A stretch of 42,629 nucleotides of DNA from Bacteroidales bacterium UBA1181 (GTDB taxonomy: Bacteria; Bacteroidota; Bacteroidia; Bacteroidales; Paludibacteraceae), in contig DBYR01000022.1 in assembly GCA_002310215.1 (NCBI GenBank), positions 5,767 to 48,395 of the forward strand, given 5' to 3'. A program made the position numbers and the translations under genes. Positions 9,520 through 20,278 of the stretch are shown in pieces. Each line of letters starts with the position of its first letter. The first letter of the stretch is position 1. Below the pieces are notes generated by a model. It saw only the letters and a program-made list of their open reading frames with translations. It did not search any database and was not told the origin of the DNA.

Positions 9520-9523
<4 letters not shown>
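8879..9523 (-). CDS. aat: Leucyl/phenylalanyl-tRNA--protein transferase
   Basis: Aat moves Leu or Phe from charged tRNA onto proteins with N-terminal Lys or Arg, creating N-degrons for ClpS-ClpAP in the cytoplasm. The 214-aa protein has the full family pattern: FPDP near the N-terminus, GLFAIGGDLS, AYSNGIFPWY, WFCPMNR, GAWLGDDM, GLYGVTIGRCFFGESMFS and DCQLETPHLKSMGG. Its length is normal for the compact bacterial form. The ATG overlaps the clpA stop by four bases (ATGA), so it is co-translated with the unfoldase that consumes its products. It is the last gene of the minus-strand unit. Confidence 0.96.
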
Positions 9524-11784
<2,261 letters not shown>

Positions 11785-11792
11785 GCCTAATT

Positions 11793-12098
11793 TTAATCTA
11801 AAGGTTCACATGTAATTCTCAAGGGAAAACCCTCTGCTCTCGCCATCTTGGTGGCCTTCTCCATCTTCGACACCGCCACGTCGTGGGAATAGATGCCGAC
11901 GGTCGCCTGCTTTTTACGGTCCACCTCGAACGTCAGTCGTTGCGCTTCGCTTTCAGACTTGAAGAAAACGACCATCAAGACTTTCACGACGAATTCGAAG
12001 GTCGTGAAGTCATCGTTATGGAAAATCACCTTGAACTGTCGGGGCTCATCTATATCGACCCTCTGACGTTCTTTAACGGAAGATTGTTGTTTTGCCAT
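11793..12098 (-). CDS. clpS: ClpS, N-end-rule adaptor
   Basis: ClpS binds the N-domain of ClpA and delivers proteins with bulky N-terminal residues. The 101-aa protein aligns without gaps to E. coli ClpS from QFKVI to the C-terminus, with HNDDFTT at 27-33 providing the Asn-Asp pair that holds the substrate amino group. At position 60 it has Asp where E. coli has His66, and Phe34 and Thr56 replace the gatekeepers Met40 and Met62. The fold is expected to be the same, but the binding pocket is altered. It lies directly upstream of clpA and in one unit with aat, which supports the adaptor role. Confidence 0.92.
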   Translation of the reverse strand: MAKQQSSVKERQRVDIDEPRQFKVIFHNDDFTTFEFVVKVLMVVFFKSESEAQRLTFEVDRKKQATVGIYSHDVAVSKMEKATKMARAEGFPLRITCEPLD

Positions 12099-12178
12099 AA
12101 GAAAGTATTAAAATACAAAATCCATACCATTGTTCGTTTTGCGGAAGAGATGCGGGCAGAGAGGCTCTGAGGGCCCAA

Positions 12179-12955
12179 TCAGGCGTTTTCCGCCAGTAGT
12201 TCGTACGCCTCGTTGATTCGCAGGAATTTCTCCGTGGAGATCTTCAACTCCTCGTCGGTAGCGTCGATCTGTTTATCCGGGTGATATTGCATGGATAGTT
12301 TGCGGAAAGCATTTTTGATCTCTTTCTCGGACGCATTGTGGGGAACTCCCAATACATCGTATGCCCAATCCTTTTTCGTGGAGTTCTTGTCGGTGGACGA
12401 AGTGTCGGATGAGTTAGCCTTTTGCTTGCCCGTATTCTCCCAGGTAAAACCGTATGCGAAATACCCGCGTTGCCGGTCGAAGTCCACCTGCTTGATGCAA
12501 GCGAAGCGGGCATACATCTCGATGACCTTCGCCTCCTCCTTTTCGATGCGTGAATCGACGACCGCGATCTCGAACAGGGTGGTGAGGAAAGCGAGCCGTT
12601 GTCTGTACGACATGTTTTGGTTCAATTGGAGGCAGAAGGGTCTCAAGTCCTGCGGCATAGGCTTCTTTAGGCATTGGGACATCATCTGTAGTATCGTATG
12701 CGCATCCCTCTCGTCGAAATTGAGGGATAGGTATTTCTTTACCACATTCAATTCCGTCTTTGTCGTCTTTCTATCCGCGGCCATCACAATGCACAGCAAT
12801 TGCGCCACGCTTTTGAAGAAGGAAGCGCGTTGCGAGCCACTTGTGCCTATCCCATCGTCTTTGAATATGCCTGATGCATCATCTTCATCGTCGGTCGGGA
12901 TGTTTTTCAACACAAAGAAAACGATAAGAAGTATTATGAATAAGGCGAAGGGCAT
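12179..12955 (-). CDS. Membrane-anchored TerB and J-domain protein (DjlA-like)
   Basis: This 258-aa protein has an N-terminal transmembrane segment (residues 2-17), an acidic linker, a helical TerB-like domain (about 45-165: AQLLCIVMAADRKTTKTEL and LFEIAVVDSRIEKEE) and a C-terminal J domain (196-258) with the DnaK-activating HPD triad at 225-227. The order membrane anchor, TerB, J domain is that of DjlA-type co-chaperones, so it probably recruits DnaK at the inner membrane. It follows the beta-barrel gene by six bases and precedes clpS by 80, placing proteostasis genes side by side. Its substrate is unknown. Confidence 0.87.
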   Translation of the reverse strand: MPFALFIILLIVFFVLKNIPTDDEDDASGIFKDDGIGTSGSQRASFFKSVAQLLCIVMAADRKTTKTELNVVKKYLSLNFDERDAHTILQMMSQCLKKPMPQDLRPFCLQLNQNMSYRQRLAFLTTLFEIAVVDSRIEKEEAKVIEMYARFACIKQVDFDRQRGYFAYGFTWENTGKQKANSSDTSSTDKNSTKKDWAYDVLGVPHNASEKEIKNAFRKLSMQYHPDKQIDATDEELKISTEKFLRINEAYELLAENA

Positions 12956-12961
12956 CGTTTA

Positions 12962-14737
12962 TTAAAAATAAAATGATAAACCAGCCAGGAAATTGAATCT
13001 CTGGACGTCATATCCGTACCAACTTTGGTAAGCTTGGTTGAGCAGGTTGTCGAATTTCACGAAGAAGTCCAACCAGTTCAGGAACTTATAGTCGGCTCCG
13101 ATGTTGATGTTGTGGGCATTCTTCATGTCGACCGCCTTCTTGTTCACGTAGGCGTGTCTTCCGCCCTCGAACTGGTAGCCCAAGTTGAATCGCAGCGCTT
13201 TAGTGAATCGGTAGCTGGCGTGGTAGTCCAGTTTCCAGTCTGGTCTTTGCCAAGCGTACTCAAGTTTCTCCAGCGCCCATTTGTTGATCACGGCGTCGAA
13301 GGTCATATCCAACTTCTCTTTGCAGTGGTAACCTAAGGATACTCCCGCGTTGAAGACACCGGCGTTCTTTTCGTACACCACGCCGAACTGGCGGGTCATG
13401 ACCATGTTCGTGTCGCCGTTCACGATGGAAGGGCGCATCTTATTCACGAAGAAATAAGGGTTGTTGATGATCTTATAGCCACCGTAGATGTCCACGTCCA
13501 CACGTCGTGCCACTTTCATCCGTACACCCGCATACAAGTCAATAGGTGTATAGGTGTCTTCCGGGCGGACATCCGGGGCGATGTATTTGTTCTCTTTTGT
13601 CGTGCGGTGGAAGTTGTTCACGGCATAGTCGCCCGTGACGCAGGCGTAGAGGTAGGCGATGTCCTTCTTCAGCTTCACTGTTCCGAAGATATCAGGGCAA
13701 ATGGTACCTTTCTTGCCTTGACCGAGGCTGAACGCCGTCTTGATACCGATGCTTATTTTGCCGATTTCACCGTTGAAAACGAAGCTTGGCTTCAGTTTCA
13801 GTACAGTGTAGTTGTTCATGTTCGCTGCCTTTTCGAAATCATAGTATTCGTTCTCTTCGGGTAGGCTCATGATGATGTTGTACATGTCGAAGTCCAATCC
13901 GATTGTGTAGTTTTCCATGCGGTACCCTCCGCATAGATTCGTGAGGATGGTATGTTCGGACAGGTCGTCGTTGTTGCTGAACAGTTGATAGTTCGTCTGG
14001 AAATCGTAGCGCCATTTCCCGATGAATTCCTTCGTTTTGAATCTCACGTTGGCATCCAGGTTGAGGAAGTGTTGCTTAAACTCCTCGTTGTCGGACTCCA
14101 TGTATCCTCTATTGAAGAGAGATTGCATTGCGTCGTCGTATCCGTAGTAGCGGAAGACATCGTAGTCCGCCACGAAGAAAGAGCTGAGTTCTTTGGTGTG
14201 ACGTATGGTGGAGTTGAAACGGAGTTGCGCCCTCGTGTCGCAGTCCAACGCCTTCGATTTCATGTCGCTGAGCAACGGTTCGTAGTTGTCGGCGGAGAGT
14301 TTCACGTTTCCGAATGAGGATCTGTGCCTAATGTCCAAGTCCATGGCGGATTTCTGTTGTTGGAAGATGGGCGTGTAGAACTCTCCCAAGAGGGTGGAGT
14401 AGTTGCCGCCACCTATGCGGGCGAAGTGTTGCTTGTCTTCCTTCCTCCTTATGGGTTGTGCGGTGGCGTAATCCAAAGGATATAGCTCGCTCGGCTTCAC
14501 GTCATAAGGCGTTGTCCAGACAGAGTATGTCGATTCCCTCTTTTTCGTCTCGATCGGTTTCAGTTCCGGCATAGTGCTGATTTTCCCCGCATCCTTGATG
14601 ATGGGGTTGTATTCCTTCACCACATCGACGTTGCGCTCGATGGTTGTGTCCGAGCTTTCCTGTGCGGTGGCAGTGATGGCGCAGAAAGCGGTGAATCCGG
14701 TTATCAAAAACAAACGTTTCATATCGTAGTTACCCAT
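12962..14737 (-). CDS. Outer-membrane beta-barrel, TonB-dependent-receptor-like
   Basis: The protein has 591 aa if read from the ATG at 14737, which overlaps the previous stop by one base. A second ATG at 14722 gives MKRLFLITGF directly before a clean signal peptide ending near ATAQ and may be the true start. The mature part begins with an NVDVVKEYNPIIKDA segment common in Bacteroidota barrels. It then consists of alternating aromatic beta-strands, ending in a strand with terminal Phe (FLAGLSFYF), the usual signal for the outer-membrane assembly machinery. There is no plug domain or clear TonB box, and at 591 aa it is shorter than most TonB-dependent receptors. It is coupled to a large TPR protein, suggesting the two work together; the substrate is unknown. 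Confidence 0.8.
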   Translation of the reverse strand: MGNYDMKRLFLITGFTAFCAITATAQESSDTTIERNVDVVKEYNPIIKDAGKISTMPELKPIETKKRESTYSVWTTPYDVKPSELYPLDYATAQPIRRKEDKQHFARIGGGNYSTLLGEFYTPIFQQQKSAMDLDIRHRSSFGNVKLSADNYEPLLSDMKSKALDCDTRAQLRFNSTIRHTKELSSFFVADYDVFRYYGYDDAMQSLFNRGYMESDNEEFKQHFLNLDANVRFKTKEFIGKWRYDFQTNYQLFSNNDDLSEHTILTNLCGGYRMENYTIGLDFDMYNIIMSLPEENEYYDFEKAANMNNYTVLKLKPSFVFNGEIGKISIGIKTAFSLGQGKKGTICPDIFGTVKLKKDIAYLYACVTGDYAVNNFHRTTKENKYIAPDVRPEDTYTPIDLYAGVRMKVARRVDVDIYGGYKIINNPYFFVNKMRPSIVNGDTNMVMTRQFGVVYEKNAGVFNAGVSLGYHCKEKLDMTFDAVINKWALEKLEYAWQRPDWKLDYHASYRFTKALRFNLGYQFEGGRHAYVNKKAVDMKNAHNINIGADYKFLNWLDFFVKFDNLLNQAYQSWYGYDVQRFNFLAGLSFYF

Positions 14738-17700
14738 TAATTCTCATTAACAATCTTTTCATTCTCACTTTGTTCGATGCGGCTCAGCCTGAGTTTTATT
14801 TCGGAGGCGATATCATCGTTTCCGTTGTAGTTCTCGCGGACGCTCAGCAGATATTGCTTCGCCTCGAACATCTTTCCTTGTCGCATATAGATGTCCGCAA
14901 GGAGGATGAAGCTCTTCGCCAACCAATACTGGTGAGGCGTGTTTTTGTCTATGAAGGCGAAGATCTCTTTCTCTGTCCCATCGAGGTCGCCGGCGCGGAA
15001 GGAGTACTCCTGCTTGATGAACTGCGACTCGGCGCCGTATGCGTCCATGCAGTTGCCCGAGAGTACTTTGTAGTCGGCCAACGCCAAGGCGGAGTCGCCT
15101 AACAACTCGTATGTCCTGGCGCGGGTGAAGAGAGCCTCCCTATAGATCGCCGGGTCCAGTTTGTCGCTGTTGGTGAGCAGGGTGGCGGCATCGACGGTTT
15201 GCTCCAGATTGCCCAATAGGTTGTGGCAACGCATGATGCCTAAGCGGGCCGCCATCTTATTCTCAGGGTTTTGGGCCACGCTGTCCAAAGTCTCCATGCT
15301 GGTGATGGCCCCCTTGTATTCTTTGTTGTCGTATTGGATTTTGGAGAGGAGCACCAAGGCGGCCTCACGATCGGGGCAACCGACCAATGAGGAGACGATG
15401 GCGAACTGCTCCTTCGCCTTCTCCTTGTCGCCGGATTGGTAGTAGCTATCTCCTAAGTTGAAGTGGGCTCTGTTGACGAACACGCTCTCCGGGAACTTCT
15501 CCAAGAAATTGCTGAAGCTCTTCGCCGCCCGTGCGTATTCCCCTTTCTCGTAGAGGTTTTCCGCGGCGAGGTAGGTGAGGGAGTCTTGCTCGGAGCGTTG
15601 GAACTTGACGAATCCGCCCAAGGTCTCCACGTAGTCGGCGTAGCCTTGGATGTTATCCTGCTCGAAGTATACACGCTTCAGGTTCTCCAAGGCGGTATGG
15701 GCCTCCACGCTGGTGGGGAAGTACTCGACGATCTCCTTGTAGGTCGCGATGGATTTGCTGGAGTTGTTCATCTCGTCGTAGAGCATGGCGGTCTGTAGGC
15801 GACCTTTCCTGCTCAATGGGCTGTGCGGATAGTCACGGTTCAGCGCCTCATAGGTCTTGATGGCCTTGTCGTTTTGCTTCATCATGATGTAAGCGCGGCC
15901 GATCTCATACTTGGCGTCCGCCAGGTATTCGGACTGCGGGAAGGTCTTCTGCAGCTTGTTCAACGTGGCGATCTTGCCATTGTAGTCCTTTTGCAATCCT
16001 TGGATGAAAGCCTGTTGGAAGCAGGCGTAGTCTGCGCCCGGTCCCTTCATCGAGAATACTTGTGAATAGCTCTTCACCGCATTGCTGAAGTCACGTTGGT
16101 AGAAGTAGCAGTCGCCGATACGGTTGGTGGCGTCGGCGATCAACGTTTTGTTTTGCTCCTCCATGTTGACGTACTTCCTGAACCATGACAACGCATCCGA
16201 GTAACGTTTTTCCGTGAATCGGCTGTAACCCATGTTGTAGTGGGCGAGTGTGAACTCCTCGCAGCTTCTGGCGCCAGGGGAGTTGACGAAGGTTTCGAAA
16301 TCGCTGGCGGAGTGCTTGAAGTCCTTCAGTTTGTAGTAGGCTTCACCCCTCCAGAAGATGGTGGAGGCCTCTAATGTGCGGTTGTACTGACCGTCCTTCA
16401 GGGAGGTGTTGAAATGCTCGATCGCCTTGGCGTAGTTGCCGTTCGTGAAGTTCTCGATACCCATGCTGTAGGCGATGCGTTGGCGCGCCTCGTAGATTTG
16501 GATGTTCTTCTCCTTGATCTTCTCGATGGACGCGTAGGCCTCCGCATAGTTCTTCGTCGTCAGGTAGAGGTTGGTCATGTAGTTGTAGACCCTATCCCTA
16601 TAGCGGGAGTTCGGGAAGGTCTCCAGGAAGCGCTCGAAGGCGGTGATGGATTCGTTGAAAGGGGAGTACGACTGCTCGTAGATGGTCAACGCATAGTTGT
16701 AGAACGCCTCCTCCTTCACGTTCGGGTCGAAGTCCATGCGGCTCGCCGATTCGAAGCAGAATCTCGCATTGGTGATATTCTTTTGTTTGACGTAGCAGGA
16801 GCCGAGGTAGAGGTAGGCGTTCTGTCCCATCGCATCCTCGACTGTGGTCACTGTCTGCAGGCAGGAGACCGCATTTTGGTAGTCGCCCGTCTGGTAATAG
16901 GAGTTACCCAACATGTACATGTTTTCGCGGACCACCTGCTCCGCCTCTTTCTGGTAGAGCGAGAGGTACTTGATCGTGTTGACATAGTCTTTCTTGGTGT
17001 AATAGCATTCACCCAAGAGTCTGTGGATCTCTTTGCTGTTCGGGTTGTTCGGGTCAGCTTTCAGTAGCGCCTCGCCCGTCTCTAACACCTCGTCGTAACG
17101 CTTTTGGGCGTAATAGATTTGGAAGATATAGTAAGGGACGATGCGTGCGTACTCCGGCAGCTGTTGTAGCTCCTCGAAGACGGGGAGGGCGGCCTCATAA
17201 TCCTTCAGGAGATAATCCGTGTAGGCTTTGTAGTATTTCGCCGCCACGTTATACTTGGATTGTTGGTTCAATAGGATTGAGAAGGTGTTCCTTGCCCTTT
17301 CGATCTCCTTGCATTGCAACAGGGAGTAGCCCTGCTTGAATAGGTAGTCGGCCGATTCCTTTTGGGAAAGGAGCAGCCTGTCGCATTGGCTGAATTCCTC
17401 CACAGCCTCCTTGTAGAGCTGTCGGTCGTATTTCTGTGAAGCGGAGAGGAAGTGGATCCGGTTCGTCAACGTGGACTGAGGGTTTTCGGACGTGAAGGCA
17501 TCCAACTTCCTGCCGGCGTCTTTCTTTTGTAGTTCGTAGCTACAGCAGGCGATGTAATATTCCGTCTCGATATAGCGTGGCGAACGGTCTTTCATGTCCA
17601 ATGTCAGGAAATATTCGTTCAAGCGTTCGTAAGCCGCCTTGAAGTGCCCTTGGTCATACAACGCCTTCCCTTCGTGGAAAAGCTTGTCCGCCTGCGTGTA

Positions 17701-17772
17701 GTCTTTTGATTGCTGCGCACAGATTAATTGCGCCGAAACCAGCATGGATGCTAAAATGAGTTTTCTTCTCAT
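14737..17772 (-). CDS. Large periplasmic TPR-repeat protein
   Basis: This 1011-aa protein has a signal peptide (1-19, ending LICAQ) followed by tetratricopeptide repeats over nearly its whole length. Examples are ADKLFHEGKALYDQGHFKAAYERL, YRLLGECYYTKKDY-like units, AIEHFNTSLKDGQYNRTLEAS and AHFNLGDSYYQSGDKEKAKEQF. Such proteins form solenoid scaffolds for protein contacts. It is the first gene of the minus-strand unit, with a TAnnTTTG promoter element just upstream. Its stop overlaps the barrel start by one base, so a role in assembly or function of that barrel is likely. No enzymatic domain is visible. Confidence 0.87.
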   Translation of the reverse strand: MRRKLILASMLVSAQLICAQQSKDYTQADKLFHEGKALYDQGHFKAAYERLNEYFLTLDMKDRSPRYIETEYYIACCSYELQKKDAGRKLDAFTSENPQSTLTNRIHFLSASQKYDRQLYKEAVEEFSQCDRLLLSQKESADYLFKQGYSLLQCKEIERARNTFSILLNQQSKYNVAAKYYKAYTDYLLKDYEAALPVFEELQQLPEYARIVPYYIFQIYYAQKRYDEVLETGEALLKADPNNPNSKEIHRLLGECYYTKKDYVNTIKYLSLYQKEAEQVVRENMYMLGNSYYQTGDYQNAVSCLQTVTTVEDAMGQNAYLYLGSCYVKQKNITNARFCFESASRMDFDPNVKEEAFYNYALTIYEQSYSPFNESITAFERFLETFPNSRYRDRVYNYMTNLYLTTKNYAEAYASIEKIKEKNIQIYEARQRIAYSMGIENFTNGNYAKAIEHFNTSLKDGQYNRTLEASTIFWRGEAYYKLKDFKHSASDFETFVNSPGARSCEEFTLAHYNMGYSRFTEKRYSDALSWFRKYVNMEEQNKTLIADATNRIGDCYFYQRDFSNAVKSYSQVFSMKGPGADYACFQQAFIQGLQKDYNGKIATLNKLQKTFPQSEYLADAKYEIGRAYIMMKQNDKAIKTYEALNRDYPHSPLSRKGRLQTAMLYDEMNNSSKSIATYKEIVEYFPTSVEAHTALENLKRVYFEQDNIQGYADYVETLGGFVKFQRSEQDSLTYLAAENLYEKGEYARAAKSFSNFLEKFPESVFVNRAHFNLGDSYYQSGDKEKAKEQFAIVSSLVGCPDREAALVLLSKIQYDNKEYKGAITSMETLDSVAQNPENKMAARLGIMRCHNLLGNLEQTVDAATLLTNSDKLDPAIYREALFTRARTYELLGDSALALADYKVLSGNCMDAYGAESQFIKQEYSFRAGDLDGTEKEIFAFIDKNTPHQYWLAKSFILLADIYMRQGKMFEAKQYLLSVRENYNGNDDIASEIKLRLSRIEQSENEKIVNEN

Positions 17773-17797
17773 TGGTGTCTATAATTATACATTTTCG

Positions 17798-17805
17798 CAA
17801 AGATA
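17798..17805 (-). promoter_or_regulatory. Predicted -7 element for the TPR-clpSA-aat unit
   Basis: On the minus strand this reads TATCTTTG, a perfect match to the Bacteroidota -7 consensus TAnnTTTG, and lies 26 bases before the TPR start codon. No good -33 TTTG is seen at the usual spacing, so confidence is moderate. Confidence 0.5.
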
Positions 17806-17993
17806 CAGAAACTAAGCGTAAAAAGTAGAACAAAAAATAAAAAATAGAGGCGTGTGATAAAAAACATTTCATCCGTTACAAGGAGAATTGCGGAAGGGGA
17901 AAAACGGAATAGTCTTGCAAATTACCCGTTTTTTTACGATTATTGCATAATAGTATTCGACAATGTGTAACGTTGTACTTTAATGGCAGAAGT

Positions 17994-18782
17994 ATGAAAC
18001 ATATCTTTTATCCAATCTTCCTCTTCGCCGCCGTCTTTTTCGGGGCGTGTGCCCAAACGGGCGAGAACGGACAGTCAGTGCGACAGAATAGTACGAATGA
18101 GGTGACCACTATCGCTGAGATCCCTTCCGTGGGAGAGGGCGTACAATCGGAGACGGTAGCGAACAATGCGCAAGCTATCACGGTCACGGTAAAAGGGGGC
18201 ATCAATCCTATCGACTGGAAACCGGGTGAGACGGCGACCCTCACGTTCAGCGGGTTCCCTCGTAATGCGGCGCAATTGCAGGCTGTGCAGGAGCAATATG
18301 GTGGCAAGCCGGAGGTGGCGGTGCTCCTCGAACTCATGGCCTTCGAGATCTACAACCATGACAAAGAGGAGGGAAGCAAATGCCTCGACATGGTCAATGT
18401 GGCCAACAACATTCCTGACGTGACCAGGATTCTGAAGGACAGGTATAACCCGCAGTACGGAGACTATTATACGCCCCAGCTCGTGGCGACCTACATGGAG
18501 GGTGCCACGCCCGAGAACGCTTACAAGGCGAAACAGCCTTTCACGATCCAGGTGCGCTCCCACAAGGTGAATAAATACCAGGATTCAAATGCCCTTAAAG
18601 GGACAGTGCTCTACCTCGAGGTCTATAGTTCAGGCTATGATACGCCGTGGCGGGGAATCAGCGTGACCAAGCAGAAGGGTTGCCCATACTACAAGGCGGT
18701 GAATTGCCCGTCACTCTATACGCAGTGCAAGCCCGTCTCCTTCAAGATCGACGACGAGTATACGGATATTTGGGCGCAATAA
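17994..18782 (+). CDS. Lipoprotein of unknown function
   Basis: The start chosen is the ATG at 17994 (262 aa), because MKHIFYPIFLFAAVFFGAC is a lipoprotein signal with Cys as the likely lipidated residue; a TTG at 17943 only adds a non-signal extension. AGAAG lies three bases upstream. The mature part contains a short beta-rich region (ITVTVKGGINPIDW, ATLTFSGF), a middle region (YGGKPEVAVLLELMAFEIYNHDKEEGSKC) and a Cys-containing C-terminus (GCPYYKAVNCPSLYTQCKPVSF). I do not recognise the family. It stands alone between divergent and convergent neighbours. Confidence 0.78.
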   Translation: MKHIFYPIFLFAAVFFGACAQTGENGQSVRQNSTNEVTTIAEIPSVGEGVQSETVANNAQAITVTVKGGINPIDWKPGETATLTFSGFPRNAAQLQAVQEQYGGKPEVAVLLELMAFEIYNHDKEEGSKCLDMVNVANNIPDVTRILKDRYNPQYGDYYTPQLVATYMEGATPENAYKAKQPFTIQVRSHKVNKYQDSNALKGTVLYLEVYSSGYDTPWRGISVTKQKGCPYYKAVNCPSLYTQCKPVSFKIDDEYTDIWAQ

Positions 18783-18844
18783 AAGGGCGTGAAACAAGCT
18801 CCGGGAAGGTCATCATGGACCATTCCGTAATTTAAAAAATAGAG

Positions 18845-18875
18845 AGAGGACTATCCTTCAGCGGGTTAGTCCTCT
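18845..18875. terminator. Bidirectional hairpin terminator
   Basis: The arms AGAGGACTATCC and GGTTAGTCCTCT pair with one T-T mismatch and a seven-base loop. On the minus strand a TATTTTTT run follows. It sits between convergent genes, and the stop codon of the minus-strand gene lies inside the stem. Confidence 0.7.
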
Positions 18876-19117
18876 TTCTCTACTTGTGTGATGGTGATCT
18901 CCACGTTGCTATCCAGCCCGTTCATCATGCGCAACGCCCTGATGGCCTGCGCATCCGTGTACTCCCCTACGATGGGCACGCGCATGTAGTGCTCTCCGTC
19001 CCAATCTCCGGAGCCCTTTACGGTGAAGTTCACCAGATAGTTATTGGCATTGCTTATGTTGGTGCTTGCCTCACTGAACGCCTTGAAAATCTTCAATAGA
19101 TGGTCTAATATTCCCAT
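18866..19117 (-). CDS. Small protein of unknown function
   Basis: The chosen start is the ATG at 19117 (83 aa: MGILDHLLKIFKAFSEAST), because the upstream 16 codons from 19165 look non-coding and AT-rich. The protein has an amphipathic N-terminal helix and then a beta-alpha pattern (YLVNFTVKGSGDWDGEHYMRV, YTDAQAIRALRMMNGLD, VEITITQVE) suggesting a small alpha/beta domain. I do not recognise the family. There is no signal peptide, so it is probably cytoplasmic. Coding is supported by codon use and by a terminator positioned at its stop. Confidence 0.6.
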   Translation of the reverse strand: MGILDHLLKIFKAFSEASTNISNANNYLVNFTVKGSGDWDGEHYMRVPIVGEYTDAQAIRALRMMNGLDSNVEITITQVEKED

Positions 19118-19211
19118 GGTATGTGATTTTTGATGTGTGGGCAAAGTTAATGAAACGCGGGACAATTGTGAATTTTGAATTGTGTTTTTTGTCCGTGGAT
19201 AGCCCTGTCCA

Positions 19212-19281
19212 TTAACTCATAATCCTTAATTCATATCTCCCGACTCTTAATTCTTATCTCTTAATTCTTAACTCTTAATTA
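19212..19281. repeat. Degenerate AT-rich microrepeat
   Basis: About 70 bases are built from imperfect copies of CTTAATTC and TTAACTC, directly before the ftsY promoter. It is non-coding and resembles degenerate intergenic microrepeats common in Bacteroidales. Function is unknown. Confidence 0.55.
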
Positions 19282-19287
19282 ATTTCG

Positions 19288-19295
19288 TATCTTTG
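19288..19295 (+). promoter_or_regulatory. Predicted -7 element of ftsY-rimO
   Basis: TATCTTTG is a perfect match to TAnnTTTG, 19 bases before the ftsY ATG, which implies a very short leader of roughly 13 bases. A clear -33 element is not seen. Confidence 0.55.
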
Positions 19296-19314
19296 TGGCG
19301 TAAAAAGATAGTGT

Positions 19315-20268
19315 ATGGGTATATTCAGCAGTATTTTTTCCAAGGAGAAGAAAGAGTCGCTCGACAAGGGGCTCGAAAAAACCAAGCAAAACCTTTTCAG
19401 TAAGATAGCCCGGGCTGTTGTCGGGAAGTCGAAGGTGGATGACGAAGTGTTGGACAACCTGGAGGAGGTGTTGATCACTTCCGATGTCGGGGTGGATACT
19501 ACCCTGAAAATCATCGAAAGGATTGAGCAGCGCGTGGAGCGTGATAAGTACGTGGGTACCGAGGAGTTGAACGATATCCTGAAGGACGAGATCGCTGCTT
19601 TGTTGGAGGAGAATAATACGACGGACGAGAAGGACTTTTCCGTGCCGCAAACCGATGGTCCGTATGTCATCATGGTGGTCGGCGTGAATGGTGTGGGCAA
19701 GACCACTACCATCGGGAAATTGGCTTACCAGTTCCAAAAGCTTGGGAAAAAGGTCTATTTGGGTGCTGCGGATACGTTCCGCGCGGCCGCTATCGAGCAA
19801 CTCTGTATCTGGGGTGAGCGGGTCGGTTGCCCGGTCATCAAGCAGCAGATGGGTTCCGACCCGGCTTCCGTGGCGTTCGATACCCTCTCATCCGCCAAGG
19901 CGAACAACGCCGATGTGGTGATCATCGACACGGCCGGACGTCTTCACAATAAAATCAACCTGATGAACGAACTCTCTAAGATTAAACAGGTGATGCGCAA
20001 GATCATACCGAACGCTCCGCATGACGTGCTGCTTGTGCTGGATGGCTCCACGGGGCAGAACGCGTTTGAGCAGGCTAAGCAGTTCACTCGCGCGACGGAG
20101 GTCTCATCGTTGGCCATCACGAAGTTGGACGGTACCGCCAAGGGTGGCGTCGTCATCGGCATATCCGACCAGTTCAAGATCCCTGTCAAGTACATCGGTG
20201 TCGGTGAGGGAATGGATCACCTGCAGGTCTTCAATAAGAGGGAATTCGTCGATTCACTGTTCAAATAA
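19315..20268 (+). CDS. ftsY: FtsY, signal recognition particle receptor
   Basis: FtsY docks SRP-ribosome complexes at the inner membrane by forming a GTPase heterodimer with Ffh. The 317-aa protein has the N domain (1-95) and the G domain with P-loop GVNGVGKT (123-130), DTFRAAA (153-159), DTAGR (205-209) and TKLDG (269-273), then the closing GVGEGMDHL. It lacks the long acidic A domain of E. coli FtsY; a short N-terminal amphipathic stretch (MGIFSSIFSKEKK) probably serves for membrane contact. rimO begins ten bases after its stop, so the two are co-transcribed. Confidence 0.97.
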   Translation: MGIFSSIFSKEKKESLDKGLEKTKQNLFSKIARAVVGKSKVDDEVLDNLEEVLITSDVGVDTTLKIIERIEQRVERDKYVGTEELNDILKDEIAALLEENNTTDEKDFSVPQTDGPYVIMVVGVNGVGKTTTIGKLAYQFQKLGKKVYLGAADTFRAAAIEQLCIWGERVGCPVIKQQMGSDPASVAFDTLSSAKANNADVVIIDTAGRLHNKINLMNELSKIKQVMRKIIPNAPHDVLLVLDGSTGQNAFEQAKQFTRATEVSSLAITKLDGTAKGGVVIGISDQFKIPVKYIGVGEGMDHLQVFNKREFVDSLFK

Positions 20269-20278
20269 TCGGAAGCGG

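Noticed and set aside
17943..17993. TTG-started extension of the lipoprotein gene
   Set aside because: It would put 17 polar residues ahead of the lipoprotein signal. The ATG at 17994 gives a standard signal.
20021..20278. N-terminal extension of rimO into ftsY
   Set aside because: The extra residues are the frameshifted reading of ftsY. The canonical RimO N-terminus begins at the ATG at 20279 with a good ribosome binding site.
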